Shown: positions 27,149-35,811 of the stretch, piece after piece | Layout of the letters: each line of letters starts with the position of its first letter | Position numbering within the stretch: position 1 is the first letter of the stretch | Assembly (NCBI GenBank): GCA_024644435.1 | Contig: JAHEKZ010000013.1 | Span: 7,920 to 47,632, forward strand | Length of the DNA stretch: 39,713 bases | From: Actinomycetes bacterium | GTDB taxonomy: Bacteria > Actinomycetota > Actinomycetes > JAHEKZ01 | Direction: 5' to 3' | Notes under the pieces: model-generated | Seen by the model: the letters and a program-made list of their open reading frames with translations, nothing else | Told to the model about the DNA's origin: nothing | Database searches by the model: none | Made by a program: the position numbers and the translations under genes

Positions 27149-27869
27149 GTCAGTCGGCGGCCGCCCCCTGGCGGTCGAGTGCCGCGAACTGCAGGTGGTG
27201 CGGGGCGGGACGCCTGTGCTCCCCCAGTTGTCCGCAGAGATAGCCCCGGGCAGCATTACCGGGCTGCTTGGTCCCAGCGGGTCGGGCAAGACCACCTTGA
27301 TGCGCGCAATCGTCGGCGTTCAACGGGTTGCTGGGGGTGAGGTGACCGTGCTCGGCCTGCCGGCTGGAACTCCTGAGCTGCGCAGCCGGGTGGCCTACGT
27401 CACGCAGGAGGCATCGGTCTACGCCGATCTCACGGTGAAACAGAACGTCCAGTACTTCGCGAGCATCCTCGGCGCCCCGTCCAGCGACGTGACCCGGGTA
27501 GTTGAGCAGGTTGACCTAGGACCATTCAGCCAACGTCGAGTCGGTCAGCTGTCGGGTGGCCAGAAGTCGCGTGTCTCCCTTGCCGTTGCCCTGTTGGGCG
27601 CGCCCGAGCTGCTCGTTCTGGACGAACCGACCGTGGGTCTCGATCCATTGCTGCGCCGAGATCTGTGGGGTTTGTTCCGCACGTTGGCCGACGACGGTCT
27701 GACCCTGCTTGTGTCGAGCCACGTGATGGACGAGGCTTCCCGCTGTGACGAGCTGATGCTGCTCCGCGAAGGTCGAATCCTCGCCCACGACACGCTCGGC
27801 GGGGTCCTCACTGCCACCGGTACCGGCGACATCGAATCCGCATTCCTCGCCCTGGTCGAGGGGGAGTGA
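27135..27869 (+). CDS. ABC transporter ATPase (DrrA/ABC-2 type exporter)
   Basis: 244 residues, one nucleotide-binding domain. Walker A is GPSGSGKTT (about residues 46-54), the Q-loop is in YVTQEAS, the signature is [12 protein letters not shown], Walker B is [12 protein letters not shown], and the switch His is in VSSHVMDE. Its closest style is the ABC-2 exporters for drugs or polysaccharides. ATG 27135 lies inside the end of the isomerase gene, and its stop overlaps the permease start, so one transcript is likely. Not present at the matching M. tuberculosis locus, so an insertion into this block. Confidence 0.93.
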   Translation: MARSRSVGGRPLAVECRELQVVRGGTPVLPQLSAEIAPGSITGLLGPSGSGKTTLMRAIVGVQRVAGGEVTVLGLPAGTPELRSRVAYVTQEASVYADLTVKQNVQYFASILGAPSSDVTRVVEQVDLGPFSQRRVGQLSGGQKSRVSLAVALLGAPELLVLDEPTVGLDPLLRRDLWGLFRTLADDGLTLLVSSHVMDEASRCDELMLLREGRILAHDTLGGVLTATGTGDIESAFLALVEGE

Positions 27870-28600
27870 TGTCGGCAGCCCGAACTCTCGCCACGGCTCG
27901 CCGGGTCGTTGACCAGCTGCGACATGACCCGCGAACCGTCGCCCTGATTCTCGTCGTCCCCATCATCTTGATGGGGCTCCTCGCCTGGATGCTCGACGGC
28001 CAGGACTTCAACCAGTACGGCGCCCCCTTGCTCGGGATCTTCCCGCTGATCGTGATGTTCCTGACGACATCCGTGGCGACGCTGCGTGAGCGTTCGTCCG
28101 GCACTCTTGAACGCTTGCTCTCGATGCCGATTGCCAAGACCGACTTCGTGCTCGGCTACGCGATTGCGTTCGGAGTCCTGGGGGTGATCCAGGCGGTCGT
28201 GGTCTCTGGTCTCTCGCTCGGGGTGTTCGGCCTTGACGTGCCCGGACCGGCTTGGGCGCTGATCGTGGTTGCCGTTGTCGATGCCCTGCTGGGTACTGCC
28301 CTTGGACTCTTCGTCAGTGCCTTCGCCACCACGGAGTTCCAGGCGGTCCAGTTCATGCCGGCGCTGATCTTCCCTCAGCTCCTGCTCTGCGGAATCATCG
28401 TGCCGCGCGACGAGCTGCCGACGGCGCTGCGGTTGCTGTCCGATGTGCTGCCGATGTCATATGCCGTCGATGCGACCACTGAGGTGATGACGTCCTCGTC
28501 GATGTCGTCCGACTTCTGGATCGATGTCGGGATCGTGACGGGGTTCATGGTCGTGGGGCTCATCCTGGGCGCCGCCACCCTGCGTCGCCGCACGCCGTGA
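27869..28600 (+). CDS. ABC-2 type permease
   Basis: 243 residues with six transmembrane helices. The ABC-2 hallmark LRERSSGTLERLLSMPI, between helices 2 and 3, contacts the ATPase. The last helix pair ends in a basic tail. ATG 27869 overlaps the ATPase stop (TGATG); GTG 27866 would add one residue. With the preceding gene it forms a complete exporter with two copies of each subunit expected. Cargo unknown. Confidence 0.92.
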   Translation: MSAARTLATARRVVDQLRHDPRTVALILVVPIILMGLLAWMLDGQDFNQYGAPLLGIFPLIVMFLTTSVATLRERSSGTLERLLSMPIAKTDFVLGYAIAFGVLGVIQAVVVSGLSLGVFGLDVPGPAWALIVVAVVDALLGTALGLFVSAFATTEFQAVQFMPALIFPQLLLCGIIVPRDELPTALRLLSDVLPMSYAVDATTEVMTSSSMSSDFWIDVGIVTGFMVVGLILGAATLRRRTP

Positions 28601-28612
28601 GCCGCGACGTCG

Positions 28613-28618
28613 TACGCT
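28613..28618 (+). promoter_or_regulatory. -10 box TACGCT for proline dehydrogenase (leaderless)
   Basis: TACGCT lies 6 nt before ATG 28625 in the 24-bp gap after the permease gene. Confidence 0.5.
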
Positions 28619-28624
28619 GATCGC

Positions 28625-29557
28625 ATGATTGTTCGCGGAGCACTTCTCGCGCTCGCGGGAGGCCAGAAGGTCAAGCACGTCGTCACGTCGGCCCCCGGAA
28701 TCGGTGACATCGTCACCAGGTTCGCCGCGGGGGAGTCCGATGACGACGCACTGCGAGCCACCAGCGATCTTCAGGACGAAGGTTTCGACGTCACGTTGGA
28801 CTACCTCGGCGAAGACACCTTGGACCGGGCTCAGGCCGGACTGACTGCCGGCGCCTACGTCAGAATCCTGCACCGGTTGGCCGACGCCGGCCTCACCCCG
28901 CGCACTGAGGTGTCGGTCAAGCTCTCGGCTATTGGGCAGGCGCTGCCGGGCGAGGGCGTTGCGCTGGCCACCGACAACGCCATGGCGATCTGCGCCGCGG
29001 CTGACGAAGCCGGATCCACGGTGACGCTGGACATGGAGGACCACACCACAACTGACCTCACGCTCCAGACCCTGGCCGAGCTTCGCAAGGAGTACCCGGC
29101 AACGGGTGCCGTGCTGCAGTCGTACCTGCACCGGACGGAGGGCGACTGTCGCGACCTTGCGGCGGCCGGATCGCGCATCAGGCTCTGCAAAGGGGCCTAC
29201 CGCGAACCCGAGTCAGTGGCCTACCAGAACAGAGCTGACATCGACCGCTCCTACGTCCGATGCATGAAGATCCTGCTGGGCGGCGGCGGATACCCGATGT
29301 TTGCCACTCACGACGACCGACTCATCACGATCGGTGAGGCACTCACCCGACGTTACGGACGCAGCCGCGACAGCTACGAGTTCCAGATGCTCTACGGCGT
29401 GCGCCGCGAGGAGCAGCGCCGCCTGCTCGCCGCCGGCGAGAGTGTGCGCGTCTACGTCCCCTATGGCACCGAGTGGTACGGCTACCTCGTTCGCCGGATG
29501 GCCGAGCGCCCAGCGAACCTGAGCCTCGGGCTTCGTGCCATCCTTGATCATCAGTGA
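28625..29557 (+). CDS. Proline dehydrogenase
   Basis: 310 residues, the stand-alone FAD enzyme that oxidises proline to pyrroline-5-carboxylate and passes electrons to quinone. Family blocks are VSVKLSAIGQ, VTLDMEDHTTTDLT, VLQSYLHRTEGD, RLCKGAYREPESVAYQ, YEFQMLYGVR and RVYVPYGTEWYGYLVRRMAER; the last has the Arg pair that binds the proline carboxylate. Full length for the monofunctional form. No P5C dehydrogenase gene is beside it; instead proC follows by 23 bp. Confidence 0.95.
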   Translation: MIVRGALLALAGGQKVKHVVTSAPGIGDIVTRFAAGESDDDALRATSDLQDEGFDVTLDYLGEDTLDRAQAGLTAGAYVRILHRLADAGLTPRTEVSVKLSAIGQALPGEGVALATDNAMAICAAADEAGSTVTLDMEDHTTTDLTLQTLAELRKEYPATGAVLQSYLHRTEGDCRDLAAAGSRIRLCKGAYREPESVAYQNRADIDRSYVRCMKILLGGGGYPMFATHDDRLITIGEALTRRYGRSRDSYEFQMLYGVRREEQRRLLAAGESVRVYVPYGTEWYGYLVRRMAERPANLSLGLRAILDHQ

Positions 29558-29580
29558 ACGCGGCCGCAGAGGAGCAATCG

Positions 29581-30390
29581 ATGAGTGACCGGGTTGCCAT
29601 TCTCGGTACCGGCAAGATGGGCGAGGCGCTGCTCTCCGGCATGGTGCGGGCCGGACGTCCGGCGTCCGACTTGGTGGTGACGACCCACGGCGAAGAGCGC
29701 GCCGGCCTGCTGCGTGAGCGGTACGGCATCGAGACCAGTGACAACGCAACTGCGGTGAAGTCAGCTGGCACGATCGTCATTGCCGTGAAACCGCAAGACA
29801 TGGGTGCGCTCCTCGACGAGATCTCTGCACTGCTCTCGGTCGACCAGCTGGTGGTCTCGGTTGCAGCCGGCATCACCACCTCGTTCATCGAGCGCCGCGT
29901 TCCCGTCGAAATCCCTGTGATCCGCGTGATGTCGAACACCCCCGTCCTGGTCGACGAGGCGATGAGTGCGATCTCGGCCGGGTCACATGCCACCGAGGCA
30001 CATCTCGAACGTGCCGAAAGCCTGCTGAAGCCCGTCGGACCGACGCTTCGCGTCCCTGAGTCGCAGCAGGACGCTGTGACCGCTCTGTCAGGAAGTGGGC
30101 CCGCCTACTTCTTCTACCTGGTCGAGGCCATGATCGACGCCGGGATCCTTCTGGGACTTCCGAGGTCGGTGGCCCACGAGCTGATCGTGCAGACCGCCAT
30201 CGGCAGCGCGGTCATGCTGCGTGACTCCGGTGAGTCACCGCAGGCGCTTCGCGAGGCGGTCATGTCGCCTGCCGGAACGACGATCGCGGCCATCCGTGAG
30301 ATGGAGGACCACAAGGTGCGGGCAGCTTTTCTGTCGGCACTGGAAGCGGCCCGCGACCGTAGCCGTGAGCTGGCCTCCGGCCACGAGTAG
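29581..30390 (+). CDS. proC: Pyrroline-5-carboxylate reductase
   Basis: 269 residues. It reduces P5C to proline with NAD(P)H. The N-terminal Rossmann motif is ILGTGKMGEALLSGM; the C-terminal dimer domain has SGSGPAYFFYLVEAM and the substrate loop SPAGTTIAAI. ATG 29581 was chosen because AGAGGAG lies 6 nt upstream and the Rossmann motif begins at residue 6. It is in the same direction as proline dehydrogenase and probably on the same mRNA, an unusual pairing of opposing reactions. Confidence 0.96.
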   Translation: MSDRVAILGTGKMGEALLSGMVRAGRPASDLVVTTHGEERAGLLRERYGIETSDNATAVKSAGTIVIAVKPQDMGALLDEISALLSVDQLVVSVAAGITTSFIERRVPVEIPVIRVMSNTPVLVDEAMSAISAGSHATEAHLERAESLLKPVGPTLRVPESQQDAVTALSGSGPAYFFYLVEAMIDAGILLGLPRSVAHELIVQTAIGSAVMLRDSGESPQALREAVMSPAGTTIAAIREMEDHKVRAAFLSALEAARDRSRELASGHE

Positions 30391-30395
30391 CAGAG

Positions 30396-31112
30396 CTACG
30401 TCAGGCTGGTGATCTCCTGGGCAAAGCGGTCGACGTCCTCGATCCGACCCGCCACGGCGATCAGCGAGCCCGGTTCGAGCACGGTGTCGCGGTCGGCGTA
30501 GGTGAACGTGCGGCCAGGCGCCCGCACACCCACCACGGTGATGCCGTAGCGCTTGCGCAGCTGCAGGTCTCCGAGTGCGCCGGTGCCCAGCGACTCCTTC
30601 ATCTCCAGCTTGGCGAGCGCAAAACCGTCGTCGAACTGGATGTAGTCGAGCATGGCGCCCGACACCAGGTGCGCGACGCGCTCGCCCATGTCGGCCTCGG
30701 GGTAGACGACGTGGTGGGCGCCGATGCGCTCCAGGATCCGACCGTGGTCGCGCGAGATGGCCTTCGCCCAGATCTCGTTGACCCCGAAGTCAACCAGCAG
30801 GCTGGTGGTCAGCGCACTTGACTCGATGTCGGTCCCGATGGCGACGATGGCCTGCTCGAAGTCGGGAGCCCCGATCTGGCGCATGGCCTCTTCGTCCGTG
30901 GTGTCGATCTGGATCGCGTGGGTGAGGCGCTCGGCGAGATGCTGCACGCGCTCAGCCGACGAGTCGACCCCGAGCACTTCGCGCCCCCGCTCCACCATGG
31001 TGAGCGCGACCGAAGATCCGAAACGTCCGAGACCGACAACGAGCACCGGCGAGGTGAGCCGACGGTTAACCAAGGAGAACACGTCCTTCTGGGTAGCGGT
31101 ACCGCGTATCAC
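30396..31112 (-). CDS. trkA: TrkA-family K+ uptake regulator (RCK_N and RCK_C)
   Basis: Up to 238 residues. The RCK_N Rossmann domain has VVGLGRFGSS and the ribose-binding acid in LGVDSS (D50). The RCK_C domain covers about residues 155-235 (LGDLQLRKRYGITVVGVR, LEPGSLIAVAGR). It gates the TrkH channel on the cytoplasmic side. The listed GTG start overlaps trkH by 47 bp and has no ribosome site; TTG 31073, 10 nt after AAGGA, would give a shorter overlap and still keep the whole domain. RCK_C domains of some KtrA proteins bind c-di-AMP. Confidence 0.92.
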   Translation of the reverse strand: MIRGTATQKDVFSLVNRRLTSPVLVVGLGRFGSSVALTMVERGREVLGVDSSAERVQHLAERLTHAIQIDTTDEEAMRQIGAPDFEQAIVAIGTDIESSALTTSLLVDFGVNEIWAKAISRDHGRILERIGAHHVVYPEADMGERVAHLVSGAMLDYIQFDDGFALAKLEMKESLGTGALGDLQLRKRYGITVVGVRAPGRTFTYADRDTVLEPGSLIAVAGRIEDVDRFAQEITSLT

Positions 31113-32433
31113 TCTGCCGCAAGGCCAACGCGGTGGCGAGGGTGACCGGTCCCACCCGGCCGATGAACATCAACAGTGCCAGCAGGACCTCGGCCGGCGC
31201 ACCGAGATCGGACGTGACTCCAGTGCTCAAACCGCAGGTGGCGACCGCGGAGATGACCTCGAAGAGGGCTTGACCGGTGTCCAGGTTGCTCATGGCCAGA
31301 AGCAGCAGCGTCCCCCCGATCGTGAGTGACGCAAAGACGACGATGACGAGCAGGGCCTGCTGCGTCAGATCCTTGCTGAGCCGGCGACCGGCCACCGTGG
31401 TGTCTCTGTCGCCGCGTGCCTGAGCCTTGATGACGAGCAGCAGCACGGCCAGGGTCGTGACCCGGATGCCGCCCGCCGTGCTGACCGAGCCGCCTCCGAC
31501 GAACATCAACATGTCGGTGATCAGCCACGACTCCGGGCGCATGTCGGAGTAGTTGATCGCGTTGAAACCTGAGGAACGCGGGTTCAGCCCGGCGAACCAG
31601 GCGTTCATCAGCTTCTCGGGCGTAGACAAGTCACCGAGAGTCCCCGGGTTCGTCCACTCGGTCAGACCGAGCACGAGCGCTGCACCGATCAGGAGCGTTC
31701 CGGTCATCCACAACGTGACGCGCGTGTGCAGGCTGAGCGGGCCGCGGTCACGTCGGCGGCGGCTCAGCTCGTAGAGGACTGGAACGCCGATCCCACCCAG
31801 GATCACCGCAAGAGATACCGGGAACAGCACCAGTGGATCACCGGCAAAGCCGACCAGGCTGTCGGGGAAGAGGGTGAAGCCGGCGTTGTTGAACGACGAG
31901 ACCGCGTGGAACAGACCCAGCCAGGTCGCTTCCCAGAAGTGGTAGTCGTACCCGAGCCACCAACGGAGTGTGAAGACGACCATCAGCACCGCTTCGACGG
32001 TGAAGGTGAGGATCGCCACCCCGCGCACGACCCGTGCCACCTCTCCGAGTGCGACGTTGCCACTCTCAGTCGACGTGTAGAGGCGGGCGCGCAGCCCAAG
32101 GCGCCGGAACACGACGACGGCCACGATGGCGGTGCCGGTCGAGATGCCGAGCCCCCCGGCCTGAATGAGGACCAGGATCACTGCCTCACCGAACCCCGAC
32201 CAGTGCTCTGCGGTGTTGACCGAGGTGAGACCGGTAACCGTGACCGCTGACGCCGAGGTGAAGAACGCTGTGACCGCGTCGGTGGCACCCGGCCCGCTGC
32301 GTGAGATCGGCAGCAGCAGAAGAGCGGTGCCGAGCGTCACCAGACCCAGAAATGCGGTCGCGACGTAGGTTGCCGGTCGGACCAGTCGCGTGATCGGTGC
32401 CTGTCGAGGCGGGCGATCGGAGCCTGACGCCAC
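31066..32433 (-). CDS. trkH: TrkH/KtrB-family K+ transporter
   Basis: 455 residues from GTG 32433, chosen because GGAGG lies 4 nt upstream; a TTG at 32484 would add 17 residues. Four M1-P-M2 repeats are visible through their pore loops, each with the filter glycine: TVTGLTSV, FNNAGFTLF, PRSSGFNAI and ATCGLSTGV. All four glycines are present, so a functional pore is expected. It is followed by overlapping trkA, a complete K+ uptake system. It diverges from the MacA-like lipoprotein gene. Confidence 0.94.
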   Translation of the reverse strand: MASGSDRPPRQAPITRLVRPATYVATAFLGLVTLGTALLLLPISRSGPGATDAVTAFFTSASAVTVTGLTSVNTAEHWSGFGEAVILVLIQAGGLGISTGTAIVAVVVFRRLGLRARLYTSTESGNVALGEVARVVRGVAILTFTVEAVLMVVFTLRWWLGYDYHFWEATWLGLFHAVSSFNNAGFTLFPDSLVGFAGDPLVLFPVSLAVILGGIGVPVLYELSRRRRDRGPLSLHTRVTLWMTGTLLIGAALVLGLTEWTNPGTLGDLSTPEKLMNAWFAGLNPRSSGFNAINYSDMRPESWLITDMLMFVGGGSVSTAGGIRVTTLAVLLLVIKAQARGDRDTTVAGRRLSKDLTQQALLVIVVFASLTIGGTLLLLAMSNLDTGQALFEVISAVATCGLSTGVTSDLGAPAEVLLALLMFIGRVGPVTLATALALRQSDTRYRYPEGRVLLG

Positions 32434-32487
32434 CTGACCTCCACCCGTCGTCGACGGCCTCTGGCGTGCGAGACCCGGGGACAAACC

Positions 32488-32493
32488 TACGAT
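32488..32493 (+). promoter_or_regulatory. -10 box TACGAT for the MacA-like gene (leaderless)
   Basis: TACGAT lies 6 nt before GTG 32500. Confidence 0.5.
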
Positions 32494-32499
32494 GAAGCA

Positions 32500-33858
32500 G
32501 TGAGAGAAGCCTTGAGCACGTCCCGAACCCGCCTCGGCGTCGCGCTGGTCGGGCTCCTTCTGGTGTCGTCCTGCTCATCGGATGAGGCCCCGGTCGTCGA
32601 AACGGGCCAGGTCGGCCGCCAGACGGTGGTCGAGCGGGTCGAGGCTCCAGCCTCTGTCGTGGCCGCCGCCACCGCCGTCGTGACATCGCCGGCCAACGGA
32701 GCGATCTCTCGCGTGGTGGTCCGAGATGGCCAGCGGGTTCGCCGTGGTGCCACGCTCTTCGTGGTCGTCTCACCAGAGACCGAGCAGAGGCTGGCCCAGG
32801 CCGAGCAGGCGGCGTCCGGTGCCCCGGCGGGAATTGTCCTGCCGCAGGTTTCCACCGGAGCCTCCGCTCAGCAGGCTGCCGCAGCAGCCGAGCGGGCCTT
32901 CGACCAGGCCAGCGAGGCCGCGCGCCAGATTGCCGACCGGCAGCTCAGGCAGCAGGCGTTGCAGCAGGTGGCGGCAGCGCGGGCGCAGCTGGCCGCCGCC
33001 CAGGCTCAGGCCCAGTCGACCGTCGACCAGATCAACGGCAGTGTGGCGTCGCTGGAGCGGACACTGGCGTCGTTCACGCAGGCTCAGCAGGCTCAGGCTC
33101 AGGTGGCTGTCAGGGTCGCCCGCAGGGCCGTTGCCGATCTGCGGGTGAAGGCGCCCATCTCGGGGCGCGTCGTATTCGGCGCCTCCTCTGGGTCGGGAGG
33201 CGGCAACGACCTTTCGGGGATCGTCGACCAGTTGCCGTCGTCGATCGCCGGTCAGGCGGAGTCACTGCTGGGCGGAGGCGGCGGGGGAGCCGGCAGCGGC
33301 AGCTCGGCCGGGATCGTCTCGGCCGGCAGCCCGGTCAGCGATGGAGACCCGATCCTCACCATCACTGACACGTCCGATCTGTCGTTGCGCGCTGAGGTCG
33401 ACGAGACCGACGTCCTGCTCGTGCGCAAGGGGGTGCGGGCGGACGTAGAGCTCGACGCCGTTCCCGGTGCGCGCTACCGAGCAGTGGTGCGAAACGTCGA
33501 CCTGTCGCCCAGCACGTCGAGCCGCGGCGGAGTGACCTACGTCGTTCGGCTCGAGCTCGGCGGGGGAACGCTGGCCGACGGATCTCCGGCGCCCTCCCCT
33601 CGTCCGGGGATGTCTGCCGTGGCGTCTCTTCGGGTGCTCACGTCGGACGATGCGATCGCGGTGCCGGCCGCATCGGTGTTCCGCGACGGCGAGCGTGACG
33701 CCGTGTGGGTCGTGGAAGGCAACGTGGCCGAGAAGCGACTCGTCACCCTTGGCGCTCAGGGCGAGGAGTACCTGGAGGTAGTCGACGGCGTCACAGAGGG
33801 CCAGACCGTTGTCGTCCGGGGAGCCGACCAGGTGGTCGAGGGCGAAGAGCTGCCGTGA
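32500..33858 (+). CDS. HlyD/MacA-like efflux periplasmic adaptor, lipoprotein
   Basis: 452 residues. The signal peptide ends in a lipobox, LLLVSSC (Cys25), so it is a lipid-anchored outside protein. The first half of the lipoyl domain is SPANGAISRVVVRDGQRVRRG. A long Ala/Gln-rich coiled coil follows (about residues 90-205), then the second lipoyl half (LRVKAPISGRVVFG), interrupted by a Gly/Ser-rich loop of about 50 residues (near 225-280). Beta-barrel and membrane-proximal domains end the protein. It overlaps the ATPase gene by GTGA. In Gram-positive bacteria such adaptors work with MacB-like pumps without TolC. Confidence 0.9.
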   Translation: MREALSTSRTRLGVALVGLLLVSSCSSDEAPVVETGQVGRQTVVERVEAPASVVAAATAVVTSPANGAISRVVVRDGQRVRRGATLFVVVSPETEQRLAQAEQAASGAPAGIVLPQVSTGASAQQAAAAAERAFDQASEAARQIADRQLRQQALQQVAAARAQLAAAQAQAQSTVDQINGSVASLERTLASFTQAQQAQAQVAVRVARRAVADLRVKAPISGRVVFGASSGSGGGNDLSGIVDQLPSSIAGQAESLLGGGGGGAGSGSSAGIVSAGSPVSDGDPILTITDTSDLSLRAEVDETDVLLVRKGVRADVELDAVPGARYRAVVRNVDLSPSTSSRGGVTYVVRLELGGGTLADGSPAPSPRPGMSAVASLRVLTSDDAIAVPAASVFRDGERDAVWVVEGNVAEKRLVTLGAQGEEYLEVVDGVTEGQTVVVRGADQVVEGEELP

Positions 33859-34556
33859 CGACCCCGGCAATCGAGGCAGTCGATGTGACACGGGTCTACT
33901 CCCTCGGAGGCACCGAGGTGCAGGCCCTGCGAGGTGTCTCTCTCCGCGTCGCGCCAGGGGAGTATGCCGCGATCATTGGCCCCTCGGGGTCCGGCAAGTC
34001 GACGCTCATGCATCTACTGGGCCTTCTGGACCGGCCGAGCAGCGGCGTGATCACGGTCGGGGGACGTGACGCCACCTCGCTGTCCGACTCCGAGCTGGCC
34101 GTGCTTCGCAACCAGACCATCGGGTTCGTCTTCCAGTCCTTCCAGCTGTTGTCGCGTACTGCTGCGATCGACAACGTTGCACTCCCCCTGCTGTATCGAG
34201 GCATCGGCAAGACCGAACGTCGCGAGCGGGCGGCCGCCGCCCTGGACGCCGTGGGCCTGGGAGACCGCAAGGGGCACAAGGCGACGGAGCTGTCTGGTGG
34301 CGAGCAGCAACGTGTGGCGATCGCGCGTGCGTTGGTCGGTGAGCCCCAGCTGCTGCTGGCCGACGAGCCCACCGGAAACCTCGACACCCGGACTGGAGGC
34401 GAGGTGATGGAGACGCTGGAACGCCTGAACCGAGACAGCGGTGTGGCGGTCGTCCTCGTCACCCATGACCGTGACATCGCACTGCGGACACAGCGACAGA
34501 TCTACGTACGCGACGGCCTGATCGAGCGCGATGAGCCGTCGGCGATGGCGCAGTGA
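33855..34556 (+). CDS. MacB/LolD-type ABC ATPase
   Basis: 233 residues. Walker A is GPSGSGKST, Q-loop VFQSFQLL, signature LSGGEQQRVAIARAL, Walker B LLLADEPTGNLD, switch His in VLVTHD. All typical of the MacB/LolD/FtsE group of mechanotransmission ATPases. GTG 33855 overlaps the adaptor stop and its own stop overlaps the permease start, so the three genes are translationally coupled. Confidence 0.95.
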   Translation: MTTPAIEAVDVTRVYSLGGTEVQALRGVSLRVAPGEYAAIIGPSGSGKSTLMHLLGLLDRPSSGVITVGGRDATSLSDSELAVLRNQTIGFVFQSFQLLSRTAAIDNVALPLLYRGIGKTERRERAAAALDAVGLGDRKGHKATELSGGEQQRVAIARALVGEPQLLLADEPTGNLDTRTGGEVMETLERLNRDSGVAVVLVTHDRDIALRTQRQIYVRDGLIERDEPSAMAQ

Positions 34557-35737
34557 GGCTCGCCGAGGCGTTCCGTGTAGCGGTCGGGGCCCTGCGCGCG
34601 AACCGGCTCCGCAGCTTGCTGACCATGCTCGGCGTCATCATCGGTGTCGGCGCGGTAGTCGTTCTTGTGGCGATCGGCAGCGGCGCCAAGCAAGAGGTCG
34701 AGGCGCAGGTGGAGGGACTCGGGTCGAACATCATCTTCGTGGTTCCAGGATCGGTCGAGTTCGGCTCGGCGCCGACGATCAGCCGACTCCAGCTCGAGGA
34801 TGTCGACTACCTCGGACGCGTCATCGGCAATCCAGATGCCGTGGCCACCACTGTGTCCAGCGGTGAAACCGTCTCGGTCGGCTCAGACGAGGTGTTCAGC
34901 ACCATCGCCGGGACCAACGCGAATGTCCCGAACGTGTTTACGCGTCCGATAGCCCGAGGCGAGTACCTGACCGCCACGGACGTCGACACGCGACGTCGCG
35001 TCGCAGTTCTGGGGAGTGCCGTCTCGGACAGACTCTTCGGCGACCTCGAGCCGCTGGGGCGCCAGATCACGATCGCCGGCGTCCGCTTCCGCGTGATTGG
35101 CGTGTTCGAAGAGGTGGGGTCGACCTTCGGGGTCAGCCGAGACGACGAGATCCACATCCCGGTCAGCACCGCCCAACAGCTCTTCGGGGTGGACCGTATC
35201 GATGCGATCGCCGTCAAGGCTCCGACCATCGATGACGTCGAACCCCTTCGCAAAGAGCTGCTCGCCGCGCTCTCCGAAAAGTATCCGGACGAAGAGTTCT
35301 CTGCCGTCACTCAAAGCCAGATCCTGGGAACCCTCGGCCAGATCCTTGGACTCCTGACGTTGGTCCTGGCAGCCATCGCCGCTATATCGTTGCTCGTGGG
35401 TGGTGTCGGTGTCAGCAACATCATGCTCGTCTCGGTACGCGAGCGAACCCGCGAGATCGGGTTGCGCAAGGCCCTGGGCGCCAGGCGCCGCGACATCACG
35501 GTGCAGTTCCTCATCGAGGCTGTGCTGTTGACGACGATCGGTGGTGTCATCGGAATGGCGATCGGGATCGGCTCCGCCCTCTTGGCCAACGCCTTCACGC
35601 CGCTGCCGGCGGTGATCGCGTGGTGGTCGCCGGTGTTGGCGTTCACCGTCTCGGTTGCTGTTGGCGTCTTCTTCGGGGTCGTTCCGGCCCGGCGAGCGGG
35701 CAAGCTGGAGCCGGTCGTCGCCCTGCGCAGCGAGTAG
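34553..35737 (+). CDS. MacB/FtsX-type ABC permease
   Basis: 394 residues. Four transmembrane helices: one near residues 18-40 (SLLTMLGVIIGVGAVVVLVA) and three after about residue 265. Between them is a MacB periplasmic core domain of about 220 residues. The FtsX block contains VSNIMLVSVRERTREIGLRK and ALGARRRDITVQFLIEA, the ATPase-coupling region. With the adaptor and ATPase it forms a MacAB-like exporter. Candidate cargo: peptides, antibiotics or lipoproteins; not determinable here. Confidence 0.94.
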   Translation: MRLAEAFRVAVGALRANRLRSLLTMLGVIIGVGAVVVLVAIGSGAKQEVEAQVEGLGSNIIFVVPGSVEFGSAPTISRLQLEDVDYLGRVIGNPDAVATTVSSGETVSVGSDEVFSTIAGTNANVPNVFTRPIARGEYLTATDVDTRRRVAVLGSAVSDRLFGDLEPLGRQITIAGVRFRVIGVFEEVGSTFGVSRDDEIHIPVSTAQQLFGVDRIDAIAVKAPTIDDVEPLRKELLAALSEKYPDEEFSAVTQSQILGTLGQILGLLTLVLAAIAAISLLVGGVGVSNIMLVSVRERTREIGLRKALGARRRDITVQFLIEAVLLTTIGGVIGMAIGIGSALLANAFTPLPAVIAWWSPVLAFTVSVAVGVFFGVVPARRAGKLEPVVALRSE

Positions 35738-35800
35738 CTCATCGCCACCGGACTGGCCCAGAGAGTTCGGCGACTCACTCGTGGACGCTCTCCATTGGGT

Positions 35801-35806
35801 AGCGTG
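35801..35806 (+). promoter_or_regulatory. -10 box TAGCGT for the AcuC-like gene (leaderless)
   Basis: TAGCGT lies 5 nt before GTG 35812. Confidence 0.42.
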
Positions 35807-35811
35807 CCAGG

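Noticed and set aside
32940-33115. CAGGCTCAG-like short repeats in DNA
   Set aside because: They code the Ala/Gln coiled coil of the MacA-like protein and need no separate explanation.
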